37,016 nt of DNA from Wenzhouxiangella sp. (GCA_007118895.1 SKQS01000061.1:1-37016); one strand, 5' to 3'. Counted from the stretch's first letter, positions 26,524-34,551 are shown. Notes: generated by a model from the letters alone, not told the origin. Program-made: numbers and translations.

Positions 26524-27456
26524 TCAGGGCACGCCCTGACTGAAGTAGCGGAAATCATAACCCGAACCCGTCCGGCTCATCAGTCGGTAGTAGTCGCGCT
26601 CGATGCCGTCGAGCACGACCCGGGCGTGGGCCAGGTACCACTCACTGGTGACCATCAGGTCCTGACGAAAGGCCGGGGTTGCTACCGGTTGAATCAGCGG
26701 ATGCCGGGCCAGCGCCTCCAGGTCCCCGTAAGGCCCATCATCAACCACCCGTCGCGCCTGATCCAGATCCAGCATGTCCGTCAGGCTGGCCAGCACCGGT
26801 GGGGAGGTGGAGTTGATGTTGATTCGGGTGAACTGCGCCGGCAGCACAGTCACATGCGGCAGCAGCCTGGCCAGCACCTCATCATCCACGCTGCGCAGCC
26901 AGCGCAACTCCGAGACATGGGCCAGCGGACGCCCGGCCGTGCGGTAGGCAGGCTGGCGGCGGGCATAGTAGGCATCGCCGACGCTGCCCGGTCGCGGGGT
27001 CGCGGCCGGGTCCAGCCAATCGGCAAGTTCCACCGCGATAACCGGATCCAGCTCGAGCAGCAGCAGCAGGCGCCGAAAACTTTCCAGCGCGCGGGTCGAG
27101 CGAGCGGCATCCGGGTGAGCCAGGCTGTTCAGGTTGAAGCGCGCGCTTTGATCGATCAGCCGACCCTGGATCATGCCGCCGGGTACTTCGAACGGGGCCG
27201 TCCACTGACCATCCAGCGCGGCCGGATCGATGCCCTCACGAGCCGCCTGCTCCAGCAGCTGCATCGCCAGGGCATCCATGCCCAGCGCGTACTGGTAGGA
27301 TCGCTCGGCCGCCAGCACCGCCTCGGTACGCGCCATGGCCCCCTGGCCCCGCTCGACAAGCGCCAGGGCCACCAGCGCGGCCACTGCCGCGGCCAGTACC
27401 GCGATCAGCAGCGCCCCGCCGCGCTGAGGATTCGGAATGCAGGGCCGATGTCTCAC
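26524..27456 (-). CDS. gspK: Type II secretion minor pseudopilin GspK
   Basis: GspK caps the pseudopilus tip. The 310-residue product has a prepilin-like leader (PNPQRGG then ALLIAVLAAAVAALVALALV) and the large alpha-helical domain typical of GspK: IDQSARFNLNSL, VIAVELADWLDPA, RPLAHVSELRWL and INSTSPPVLASL. Its +1 residue after Gly-Gly is Ala, and GspK is known to lack the Glu5 of other pseudopilins, which agrees here. The start GTG 27456 overlaps the gspJ stop as GTGA. Confidence 0.93.
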   Translation of the reverse strand: MRHRPCIPNPQRGGALLIAVLAAAVAALVALALVERGQGAMARTEAVLAAERSYQYALGMDALAMQLLEQAAREGIDPAALDGQWTAPFEVPGGMIQGRLIDQSARFNLNSLAHPDAARSTRALESFRRLLLLLELDPVIAVELADWLDPAATPRPGSVGDAYYARRQPAYRTAGRPLAHVSELRWLRSVDDEVLARLLPHVTVLPAQFTRININSTSPPVLASLTDMLDLDQARRVVDDGPYGDLEALARHPLIQPVATPAFRQDLMVTSEWYLAHARVVLDGIERDYYRLMSRTGSGYDFRYFSQGVP

Positions 27457-28037
27457 GGATCCAGCACCACCAGGCGTTCGATGCGACCGAATCGACGTGT
27501 TTCAAGTTCCACCGACAGCGCCCGGGGCAAGGTCTCCGGTTCCTGGCCCGGTCGCGGCCAGGCGGTACGCCACTGCATGCCGTCATCCAGGTAGCGAAAT
27601 CTTAGCCCGATGACCTCGTCGAGCACGGCCTCGGTGAAGGCGCCGCCCTCGGTGGCGCGATCGGTTACCGGCCAGGTGGTTCGCTCGAGGCGACCGTCGG
27701 TCATCTGCCAGGCAAAGCGCTGCAGCGACGAGCGAGGCTGCCCGGAAGGGTTGCCCCAGCCACTGCGGGTAGCGACCAGCCGCAGCTCCTCGCCAGCCAG
27801 CGCCGGCTGCGGGCCGGCGCCGGTGCGCACCGGGCGGGTGGCCAGCTGGCGCAGGTCGTTGTCCAGGCGAGTCACCGCCAGCTGCAGATCGGCAAATGCC
27901 GCCGAGCGTTCGCGATGCACGAAGGCCGCATCGCTCAAGCCGTCCAGGGCAACGTAGGCGCTGGCCGAAAGAATGGCGAAGACGGTCACCGCCACCAGGA
28001 CCTCGACCAGGGTATAGCCACGAGCGGCCCTGATCAT
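27453..28037 (-). CDS. gspJ: Type II secretion minor pseudopilin GspJ
   Basis: The 194-residue product carries a class III prepilin leader MIRAARG with cleavage before YTLVEVLVAV (Glu at +5), a hydrophobic helix, then the GspJ domain (LDNDLRQLATRPVRTG, and later LRFRYLDDGMQWRTAWP). ATG 28037 overlaps the gspI stop as ATGA. Reading the frame further upstream gives a low-quality extension without a leader, so it was rejected. Confidence 0.93.
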   Translation of the reverse strand: MIRAARGYTLVEVLVAVTVFAILSASAYVALDGLSDAAFVHRERSAAFADLQLAVTRLDNDLRQLATRPVRTGAGPQPALAGEELRLVATRSGWGNPSGQPRSSLQRFAWQMTDGRLERTTWPVTDRATEGGAFTEAVLDEVIGLRFRYLDDGMQWRTAWPRPGQEPETLPRALSVELETRRFGRIERLVVLDP

Positions 28038-28411
28038 CGGCCTGATGCCGGCAGGAAGCCGGTGTGGGTGAGTACCGGTGAGCGCCGGTCGGCCGCGGCA
28101 TGGACTGCAATATCGATCCGTATCAGCTCCTCGCCCGGGGTGGGCTGGATCAAAATGTCCCAGTACCAGTCTCGCCCCCCCTGGGACGAGGTGCCCTGGC
28201 GCCGACCCGACCGTGCCGGGGGCTCCAGCCGCAACTCTGCAATCAGGTTGTCGGCCACCCACAGGGCCAGCGTGCGCTCCTCCAGTGCTGCCTGCGAGGA
28301 CAGCACCTGGCCGCCGGCCCGGGCCAGAGCGCCAACGGCGATGGCCACGATCAAAAGCGCAACCAGGACTTCCAGCAGGGTAAAGCCGCCGATGCCTTGC
28401 CGCCAGCGCAT
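28034..28411 (-). CDS. gspI: Type II secretion minor pseudopilin GspI
   Basis: The 125-residue product has leader MRWRQGIGG, cleaved before FTLLEVLVALLIVAIA (Glu at +5), followed by WVADNLIAELRL, a typical GspI segment. Length matches the family. ATG 28411 overlaps the gspH stop (ATGA); a GTG one codon upstream is less likely. Confidence 0.93.
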   Translation of the reverse strand: MRWRQGIGGFTLLEVLVALLIVAIAVGALARAGGQVLSSQAALEERTLALWVADNLIAELRLEPPARSGRRQGTSSQGGRDWYWDILIQPTPGEELIRIDIAVHAAADRRSPVLTHTGFLPASGR

Positions 28412-28896
28412 CACAGGTTCTCGATGCTCATGTCGGCTCGGCCGGTTGCCACCAGTCGCCAGCGGTCGGCGTCGGTTTCGGCTACCAGCTCAAAGCGAGT
28501 CAGTTCGCCAAGCGGCTGACACAGCACCTGCGGACCATCAGGTGGATCATCCAGCGACACCCGGTAGCCCTCCACGATCAGTCTGAACCGGGCCTGGCCC
28601 TGCCAGCGCCGCGGTTCGTCGGCACGACGACGGTCAAGCCGCACCCAGCCGCCGTCCGAGGGTTGCCAGAAATCGATGCCTTCGCCGGTAAAGCGGATAC
28701 CGCGCGGACGGGAGTGGAACACCGCCTGCTCGCACTGGGCCTGAACCAGAACGGCGACGCGCTCGAGCTGGCTGCGCGGGCTGGAAGGGTCAGGCATGGA
28801 GGCAAAACGCACGACGACGAATCCGGTAACGATGGCGGCGATCACCACCACCACAAGCACCTCGATCAGGCTGAATCCGGCAACCCGGCGATTCAT
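28411..28896 (-). CDS. gspH: Type II secretion minor pseudopilin GspH
   Basis: The 161-residue product has a short leader MNRRVAG, cleaved before FSLIEVLVVVVIAAIV (Glu at +5), and a small beta domain with SRPRGIRFTGEGIDFW, typical of GspH. ATG 28896 gives the normal 7-residue leader; an ATG 10 codons upstream (28926) is the alternative. A 380-base gap separates it from gspG, unlike the rest of the cluster, and that gap holds inverted repeats. Confidence 0.9.
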   Translation of the reverse strand: MNRRVAGFSLIEVLVVVVIAAIVTGFVVVRFASMPDPSSPRSQLERVAVLVQAQCEQAVFHSRPRGIRFTGEGIDFWQPSDGGWVRLDRRRADEPRRWQGQARFRLIVEGYRVSLDDPPDGPQVLCQPLGELTRFELVAETDADRWRLVATGRADMSIENL

Positions 28897-28946
28897 CGGT
28901 TCAGGGAGCCTGTGAATGACTCTCATAAAACAAACCCCGTAAATTC

Positions 28947-28977
28947 ACCACAGAGGCACGGAGGTCACAGAGGAAAG
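28947..28977 (+). repeat. CACAGAGG-type repeat, left arm
   Basis: Three CACAGAGG-like words (CACAGAGG, CACGGAGG, CACAGAGG) follow each other at 8-9 base steps. The 31-base arm is repeated in reverse orientation at 29166-29196 with about five differences. The same wording is familiar from dispersed repeats in environmental bacterial genomes; its role is not established. Confidence 0.75.
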
Positions 28978-29165
28978 CAAAAACTACTTGATTACGCACG
29001 TGCTTCAGCCATGATCCCGCATGAGTTTCTGGAACCGCAGATATAAATCCCTACCGGCAAGCCGGCTAGTAAAGCATTGAATCTGCGTAAAACTTTGAAA
29101 TCTGTGGTTAACCAATTCAAGCCCATCGGTGGCTGAGACACGTGAGTAATGAGGGAAAATAATTT

Positions 29166-29196
29166 CTTTTCTCTGTGGCCTCTGTGTCTCTGTGGT
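29166..29196 (-). repeat. CACAGAGG-type repeat, right (inverted) arm
   Basis: Reverse-complement copy of the arm at 28947-28977 (26 of 31 positions alike). Together the arms enclose 188 bases. The enclosed and flanking stretch 28927-29279 contains no convincing gene; it is more AT-rich than its surroundings and holds a short CCGGC/GCCGG hairpin at 29054-29065. Confidence 0.75.
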
Positions 29197-29279
29197 CTGC
29201 CCTTCCAGGTGGTCTGCTCTTCTTCATTTCCAGACAGCGAGCCCAAAAACGGGCCTGTAGACTCAGCCGGCAAGAACCA

Positions 29280-29735
29280 TCAATCCTGCCAGTTGCCGAT
29301 CTCGGCGTTGATGCCCTCGCCACCAGGCATGCCATTGGCGCCAAATGACCAGACGTCGATTTCGCCGTGCACACCGGGGTTGAGATACTGGTAGTCGCGT
29401 CCCCAGGGGTCCTTGGGCAGGCGGTCGATATAGCCGCCTTCACGCCAGTTGGGCGCCTCGGGCTGGCCGGACGGGCGACGCACCAGGGCTTCCAGTCCCT
29501 GGTCGGTGGACGGATAGGCAAAGTTGTCCAGGCGGTACATGTTGAGTGCGGTCACCAGCGCCTGGACATCCTGCTTGGCCTTGGTTACCCGGGCGCGATC
29601 AGGCTCGTCCATGAACCGGGGAACGACCACGGCGGCCAGGATGCCGATAATCACGACCACGACCAGGATTTCGATCAGGGAGAACCCCGAAGCAACCCGC
29701 TTCGCACCAGACAAGCCGTACCAATTTTGCTGCAT
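29280..29735 (-). CDS. gspG: Type II secretion major pseudopilin GspG
   Basis: GspG is the main subunit of the type II pseudopilus. The 151-residue product has a 17-residue leader ending in ASG, cleaved before FSLIEILVVVVIIGIL (Glu at +5), followed by PRFMDEPDRARVTKAKQDVQ, the loop YPSTDQGLEALV, LPKDPWGRDYQYLNPG and the C-terminal calcium-site region DVWSFGANGMPGGEG. ATG 29735 is preceded by GAGG. It is the first gsp gene of the cluster in this window. gspC, D, E and F are not present here and must be elsewhere if the system works. Confidence 0.95.
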   Translation of the reverse strand: MQQNWYGLSGAKRVASGFSLIEILVVVVIIGILAAVVVPRFMDEPDRARVTKAKQDVQALVTALNMYRLDNFAYPSTDQGLEALVRRPSGQPEAPNWREGGYIDRLPKDPWGRDYQYLNPGVHGEIDVWSFGANGMPGGEGINAEIGNWQD

Positions 29736-29762
29736 CACTTGCACCTCGCGCACATCTTCCCG

Positions 29763-29768
29763 ATCATA
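29763..29768 (-). promoter_or_regulatory. Possible -10 box upstream of gspG
   Basis: TATGAT on the minus strand, 28 bases before the gspG ATG; the best -35 (TTCTGG, 18 bases away) matches only half of the consensus. Confidence 0.25.
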
Positions 29769-29881
29769 GCAGGAAACCATGATCAGCCAGAATCCGACAA
29801 CAGGCCGCGCCAATCCACCGTGACATGCCCTGATCTCCAGTTGCACAGACAGCGACCGGGCGAATTGCGTTCCCTGGTCTC

Positions 29882-30607
29882 ATGAGCCACATCCGGGTTC
29901 ATACCAGCCAGCTGCTGGAAAGCGGTACCGAGATCGAACTCGATCCAGGCCCGGCCCGGCACCTGGTCCAGGTGCTGCGTCAACGCGCCGGTCAGCAGGT
30001 GGCACTGTTCAACGGCGACGGCTCGGAGTACCAGGCCGAGATTCTTGCCGCCCGCCGACCCGATCATTGCCGTCTGCGCCTGGGCAGGCAACACCGACCG
30101 CAGACCGAGTCGCCACTCGAGATTACCCTGATCCAGGCAATCGGGCGCGGCGAGCGCATGGACTGGGCGATCCAGAAGTCGGTCGAACTGGGTGTGACGG
30201 CCATTCGGCCGGTGTTTACCGAACGCACCCAGGTGCGCCTGGACGCTCGCCGCGCCGCCAGTCGACTGGCCCACTGGCAGCAGGTCGCGATCGCCGCCTG
30301 CGAGCAGTCCGGCCGCACCCGCATCCCGGAGATCGCCGAGCCGATGCCGCTTGTCGATCTGCCGCCCTGCCCCGGCACCGGACTGAGCCTGGATCCGGAG
30401 GCATCCACCGGCCTGTCGGCAGTGGCCAAAGACCGGGACTACTGCCTGGCGGTGGGACCCGAGGGCGGGCTGACAGAGCCCGAGTGCCGCTGGCTGGCCG
30501 AGCGCGGATTCCAGGCGGTGCGTGCCGGCCCGCGGATCCTGCGCACCGAAACCGCCGGGGTCGCGGTACTGGCCGCCCTGCAGGCGCTTTTCGGAGACTG
30601 GCGATGA
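29882..30607 (+). CDS. rsmE: 16S rRNA m3U1498 methyltransferase RsmE
   Basis: RsmE methylates N3 of U1498 in 16S rRNA using S-adenosylmethionine. The 241-residue product has the N-terminal PUA-like part (GPARHLVQVLRQRAGQQVALFNGDG) and the C-terminal SPOUT knot: QAIGRGERMDWAIQKSVELG, AIRPVFTERTQV, AVGPEGGLTEPE and RAGPRILRTETAGVAVLAAL. All family blocks are present. The stop overlaps the next start as ATGA. Confidence 0.96.
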   Translation: MSHIRVHTSQLLESGTEIELDPGPARHLVQVLRQRAGQQVALFNGDGSEYQAEILAARRPDHCRLRLGRQHRPQTESPLEITLIQAIGRGERMDWAIQKSVELGVTAIRPVFTERTQVRLDARRAASRLAHWQQVAIAACEQSGRTRIPEIAEPMPLVDLPPCPGTGLSLDPEASTGLSAVAKDRDYCLAVGPEGGLTEPECRWLAERGFQAVRAGPRILRTETAGVAVLAALQALFGDWR

Positions 30608-31257
30608 GCGAGCAGGTCGTTCGCCGTCGGCTGCCGCGCTGGCTGGCCCGAACCCGCCGCTGGCTGCTGGAGCACGACAACCGGGTCACCTTCACCATCA
30701 TCTACATCACCCTGGCGCTGGTGCTGTCGATGGCCATTTCGATGTTCTGGCTGGCCGCGGTGGTCGCCGCCCACGGCATCATCGAATACTGGAGCCTGGG
30801 TAAGCAGGGGATTGCCGATCACCGGCTGGGACGGACGCTGTGGCACATCAAGCTCGACATCATGCTGGTGCTGGCCGCACTTTGGCTGGGGCTGTACATC
30901 GACCTGCTGTTTGGTATAGCCGGGCTGGGCGCGGCAGCGCGCACCGGCGCCCAGGCAGGCGCCCGGCTCATAGCCTGGCAGCGAACCATCCGCGGCATCC
31001 TGCTCAGCGTGGACGAGGCCGCGCTGGCGGCCAAGGCGGCGCTGGGCAAAGGCAACCATCATGGCCCGGTACGCGGACCCCGGCCGCCACCGCCGGTGCC
31101 CTGGCGTGAGCCTTGGGGTGCCGGCGACTGGCTGACCATCACCACCGCCAGCGCCTTTGCCGCCCTGATCCTGCTAAGCCCGGTGCTGACCGACCACGGC
31201 CTGACCGGCGTGATCGCCATCCTGGCCGAAGACCTGCACCCCTGGCCGGGCGAGTAA
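30604..31257 (+). CDS. Membrane protein of unknown function, coupled to rsmE
   Basis: The 217-residue product has a basic N-terminus (VVRRRLPRWLARTRRWLLE), two close membrane helices (about 29-50 and 82-103), a cytoplasmic-like stretch rich in Ala with a helical segment (RGILLSVDEAALAAKAALG), a Pro-rich linker (GPRPPPPVPW), and a third helix (about 174-191). No motif of a known enzyme is visible. ATG 30604 overlaps the rsmE stop (ATGA), so co-translation is likely. The same frame stays open far upstream across rsmE, but that part is a shadow of the real gene. Confidence 0.7.
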   Translation: MSEQVVRRRLPRWLARTRRWLLEHDNRVTFTIIYITLALVLSMAISMFWLAAVVAAHGIIEYWSLGKQGIADHRLGRTLWHIKLDIMLVLAALWLGLYIDLLFGIAGLGAAARTGAQAGARLIAWQRTIRGILLSVDEAALAAKAALGKGNHHGPVRGPRPPPPVPWREPWGAGDWLTITTASAFAALILLSPVLTDHGLTGVIAILAEDLHPWPGE

Positions 31258-31310
31258 CACCGCATCGACGCATGAGCTGTGAGCAAGCGTTGACGCCGAT
31301 CGAAACAGTC

Positions 31311-31350
31311 GCAGCGGGGGGTATCTGAACGATCGCGGCCTGAATGGGTG
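31311..31350 (+). repeat. 40-base inverted repeat, left arm
   Basis: The arm runs from GCAGCGGG to AATGGGTG and matches the reverse complement of 31489-31528 at 34 of 40 positions, including the shared cores GGTATCTGA and TCGCGGCCTGAA. Confidence 0.75.
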
Positions 31351-31488
31351 GCGGAATCTGGCGATCAGAACAGCCCGAGCCATCCGGCTCGCCAATCGCT
31401 TGACCAAAAGCAATCAATCAACCCGTGGCAATGCACTGGTCTTATCGGCATCGGGCCTCCAGAATCATCAGTTGTCGTCCAGGCCGAT

Positions 31489-31528
31489 CATCCGTTCAGG
31501 CCGCGAGCGGTCAGATACCACCCGATGC
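31489..31528 (-). repeat. 40-base inverted repeat, right arm
   Basis: Reverse-complement partner of 31311-31350. The arms enclose 138 bases, so the whole unit is 218 bases. No target-site duplication could be seen on its flanks. Confidence 0.75.
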
Positions 31529-31559
31529 CTCTCCCTTGCTCTATTCGAAAAAGATCTGC

Positions 31560-32978
31560 TCACTCAACCCGGCCAGCAAAGGAAAAATCATCGGCAAACA
31601 GTGCCGGTTCCAGCCAGCGCGCCAGCTGGCGGTCGATGGCCCTGGCCATGGCGGGTATGCGTTGCGGGTAGCACACGCCGTCGCTGAAGCAGCCGCTGAC
31701 ATAGCGATAGCCGAGGTTGGCATTGAAGGCGATGATGTAATGGCGCTCGGCGATCCCGTCCAGGCCGTGGACGATGCCGGCATTCGAACCATAGTTGTAA
31801 CTCAGGCCGGTCTTGTGGGCGAACTCGACGTCGGCAAAGGTGTTGCAGGGTGTCACATTGTCCGACAGCTCAAGACCATTGACCACCACTGCCCCATCGG
31901 TATCGATCCAGCGCTCGGGCAGACGCGCCGGGATGCCCGGCAGCCGTCCCGGCAGCCCGCAGGTCGCGGTGGTCGACAGCACCTCGTGCAGGCCCTGTTC
32001 GGCCAGCACCGCAAGCAGGTGCTCACGGGCGGGCTGGGAAAGAAAATCGACATCGACCGGCTCGCCGTCGACCAGCCAGCTCGGCGCCGGGGCTCGCGGA
32101 TCGATCAGCCACAGCAGGCGGGCGGTGTCCCAGGCGCTCATGTGGTGGAATCCCACGCCCGAGCCGGCGTTGTTGAAGAACGAGCCGTCGCACGGCCGGG
32201 TGTTGTTGAACTGCAAGGTCTCAAGCCCGAGGCCTGCCAGCAGCGCGTTGACCCCGTTGACCAGCTCGGTCCGTTCGGTGCGCTGGGCGCACGGCAGGGC
32301 CTGCTGGTCGGGCGGCTCCTCGGCCTGGATATCACCCAGCTGATGCAGCAGCCAGGTCAGGGCGAAGGTGGCGGTGTTTGACGAAACGGTGATCATCTCG
32401 TCCAGCCACTGGGCGAGAGTGCGATTGATCCCGGCATAGACCAGCGCATCATCCAGGCTGATCTCCCCGGCATCGACCAGGCTCATGACCCGGACTGCCG
32501 GCATCAGCTTCAGCATGGAGGTGGGATAGGGCAGCACGAAACGATCACCGCTGCCATCCGGCAGCAGCGATTCCGGCGCCAGCAGGTCCCAGTCGGCGCC
32601 CGGCAGCCAGAACTGGCTGGCATTGTTCTGGTCAGGATCGCGCCGGTCGGATTTCCAGTTGATACCGGTAACCTGCCAGCCATCGGGGTCGATATCGGCC
32701 AGCCGACCTTCGGGAAAGTCACGCGAATACAGCAGATTGATGCCGATCGGCGCACAGCCCGGCGCGAAGGCGATCACCGCCAGGTCGATGCTCGGCGGCT
32801 CCTGGATCGGCGCACCACCCAGCTCGCCGTGATCGTTGACCTGGTCGAAGCCCTGCCCGGTCAGGGCAGACAGCGCCGCCTGGCCCAGAGCAGCCGAGTC
32901 AGGGCAGTTGGCCTGCCCGGCCGAAGCGTCAGTGCAGTAAAACGCGGCAAGACAGAAAAGTAACCAGTAGCGAATCAA
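31560..32978 (-). CDS. Exported serine hydrolase with beta-lactamase/DD-peptidase fold motifs
   Basis: The 472-residue product has a signal peptide (about 1-20, ending DASA) and the three active-site elements of the serine beta-lactamase/penicillin-binding fold: S154-x-x-K157 (PTSMLKL), S199-S-N201 and K389-T-G391 (AHKTGLSYNYG). Seven or so Cys residues suggest disulfides. It is longer than class A beta-lactamases (about 290) and carries an N-terminal extension of about 130 residues, so a true antibiotic-hydrolysing role is uncertain. The C-terminus contains ALFADDF, resembling the end of the upstream protease. The start is TTG 32978, overlapping the protease stop as TTGA; no ATG start is available near the signal peptide. 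Confidence 0.8.
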   Translation of the reverse strand: MIRYWLLFCLAAFYCTDASAGQANCPDSAALGQAALSALTGQGFDQVNDHGELGGAPIQEPPSIDLAVIAFAPGCAPIGINLLYSRDFPEGRLADIDPDGWQVTGINWKSDRRDPDQNNASQFWLPGADWDLLAPESLLPDGSGDRFVLPYPTSMLKLMPAVRVMSLVDAGEISLDDALVYAGINRTLAQWLDEMITVSSNTATFALTWLLHQLGDIQAEEPPDQQALPCAQRTERTELVNGVNALLAGLGLETLQFNNTRPCDGSFFNNAGSGVGFHHMSAWDTARLLWLIDPRAPAPSWLVDGEPVDVDFLSQPAREHLLAVLAEQGLHEVLSTTATCGLPGRLPGIPARLPERWIDTDGAVVVNGLELSDNVTPCNTFADVEFAHKTGLSYNYGSNAGIVHGLDGIAERHYIIAFNANLGYRYVSGCFSDGVCYPQRIPAMARAIDRQLARWLEPALFADDFSFAGRVE

Positions 32979-34384
32979 GACTCGAAGCCGTCGGCAAAGA
33001 TCTCCTCGGGCAATAGTAGCAGGGCCTGGTCGAGCTGGATTCTCGGCAACGGACCGGCGCTGGAGCTGATCGGCTGGCCGCTGACCTGGAAGGCTTCGAG
33101 AATCTCGTCGACGCTGGCAAAAGGCGCTGCCTGGCGCACCACTGCCCAGGCGCCGGCGACATGCGGTGCGGCCATGGAAGTGCCCCAATAGAACGCATAG
33201 CCGCTGCCGCAGCTGGACGAGATCCCCGGCACCACCGATGAGCAGATCGAAGCACCCGGGGCCAGCAGATCGATCAGTGAAGAGATATTGCTCGATGACC
33301 AGACCGCATCCTGCTTGGTGGTTGCGCCCACGGCAATGGCGGTAGAGATGCAGGCCGGAGCACCGATCGCCCCGTTGTAGCCGTTGTTGCCGGTGGCGAT
33401 GACCGTTGCAATACCGGCTGCGCGCAGATTGTCGATGATCGGTTTGCGCGAATCACCATCGCAGGCCGAGCCGTGCTGCCCGCCGCCAAGACTCATGTTG
33501 GCTGAGGCGATGGCAAGGCTATTGCGTAAATCGTAGACGCGCTCCAGGCCGAGAATCTGATCGCTGATGTAAGCGAGCACACATGGCGATGGCCCGCTGC
33601 CGCAGTTGCTGCCGGTAAAGCGAGAAAACACCTGGACGGCAACCAGGTCGGCGCCGCGGCCAACCCCATGGATTGTTCCAGAAGAACTGGCACCGTTGGT
33701 GCCGGCGGCTATGCCGGCAACATGTGTACCGTGACCACAGCCGGCCGCAGTGCCAGGAGCACAGTCCAGGCCCGAGTCAACTGCAGTGGAGCTGGACGCG
33801 CCTCCCGGGCACAGGGATGTGGAGTTGTTGGTGGAGCTCGTGGTCGAGTAGCAGGCCTCGGAGACTACCTTGCCGGCGAGAAAGGGGTGGGTCTTGTCGA
33901 TGCCGGTATCAAGCACCGCAACGACCTGGCCGGCGCCAGTCTGGCCGGCTGCCGCCGGACCGGCTGCCCCGATCAGCCCGATCGTGGTCATCAGCTGCGG
34001 TGGGTCGGCACGATCGATCACCACATCGGCCACCGCCGGGTGCTGACGCAGCGCCGCCACGGTTGCCGCGTCAGCCTCCAGCGCCAGCCCGGGCGTGTAG
34101 CGAAACGCCTTGACCGTGGTTTCGTCAACACCATGGGCGACGATCACGTCATCGACCAGCTGCAGCTGGGCCTGGCGAATCGCCTGGTGCTGCTGCTTGC
34201 GGGCATGGCCGCTGAGCCGGGCTTCCGGCGCAACGGGAACGGCCAGTTGAACGATCACCCTGGCCGCACCGTCACGAATCAGCGTTTCGGTCAGCTCATC
34301 AACCTCGGCCCAAACTGCAGGGATCAGACCCAAGGTCAGGCAGCCTGTGACTATCAGTGCCAGAGAACGGAAACCTGCTTTCAT
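32975..34384 (-). CDS. Exported subtilisin-like serine protease (S8) with I9-type propeptide
   Basis: The 469-residue product has a signal peptide (about 1-26), an inhibitor-I9-like propeptide (about 40-125, including VKAFRYTPGLALEADAATV) and an S8 peptidase domain with Asp159 (VAVLDTGID), His218 (CGHGTHVAGIAAG), an oxyanion Asn in ATGNNG (331-336), and Ser403 (GTSMAAPHVAGAWA). Many Cys residues lie in the loops. The last residues are EEIFADGFES, a tail motif partly shared with the downstream hydrolase. ATG 34384 is preceded by AGGAGA. It may be a substrate of the type II secretion system coded nearby. Confidence 0.93.
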   Translation of the reverse strand: MKAGFRSLALIVTGCLTLGLIPAVWAEVDELTETLIRDGAARVIVQLAVPVAPEARLSGHARKQQHQAIRQAQLQLVDDVIVAHGVDETTVKAFRYTPGLALEADAATVAALRQHPAVADVVIDRADPPQLMTTIGLIGAAGPAAAGQTGAGQVVAVLDTGIDKTHPFLAGKVVSEACYSTTSSTNNSTSLCPGGASSSTAVDSGLDCAPGTAAGCGHGTHVAGIAAGTNGASSSGTIHGVGRGADLVAVQVFSRFTGSNCGSGPSPCVLAYISDQILGLERVYDLRNSLAIASANMSLGGGQHGSACDGDSRKPIIDNLRAAGIATVIATGNNGYNGAIGAPACISTAIAVGATTKQDAVWSSSNISSLIDLLAPGASICSSVVPGISSSCGSGYAFYWGTSMAAPHVAGAWAVVRQAAPFASVDEILEAFQVSGQPISSSAGPLPRIQLDQALLLLPEEIFADGFES

Positions 34385-34551
34385 CAAACTCTCCTGGACT
34401 ACCCCACCGAAACCAGTAACCAAACCGCCGTTTAAACCTCGGGAAGTGTACTACCGCAGCGGGCATGCTGGCGTGACCGAACACGCCGTGGCGAATGCCC
34501 GCTCGTTGTTTAACACGATACGTCTCAGGCAGCCTGCAGTAGACTGGCGCC

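Larger units (their letters stand above)
31258..31559. other. Intergenic region without gene, filled by an inverted repeat
   Basis: This 302-base gap between two convergent genes holds the inverted repeat described separately. Open frames here are short and follow the repeat; I see no supported gene. Confidence 0.5.

Noticed and set aside
25891-27594. Plus-strand open frame of 567 codons across gspL, gspK and gspJ
   Set aside because: Antisense to three clearly recognised gsp genes; the product is Gly/Gln/Arg/His-rich with no motif.
28992-29273. 93-codon minus-strand frame between gspG and gspH
   Set aside because: It runs through the inverted-repeat arm and its composition is unlike a protein; no start signal was seen.
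30067-30603. N-terminal extension of the membrane protein through rsmE
   Set aside because: The extension is Arg/Gly/Pro-rich and lies in another frame of the well-supported rsmE gene.
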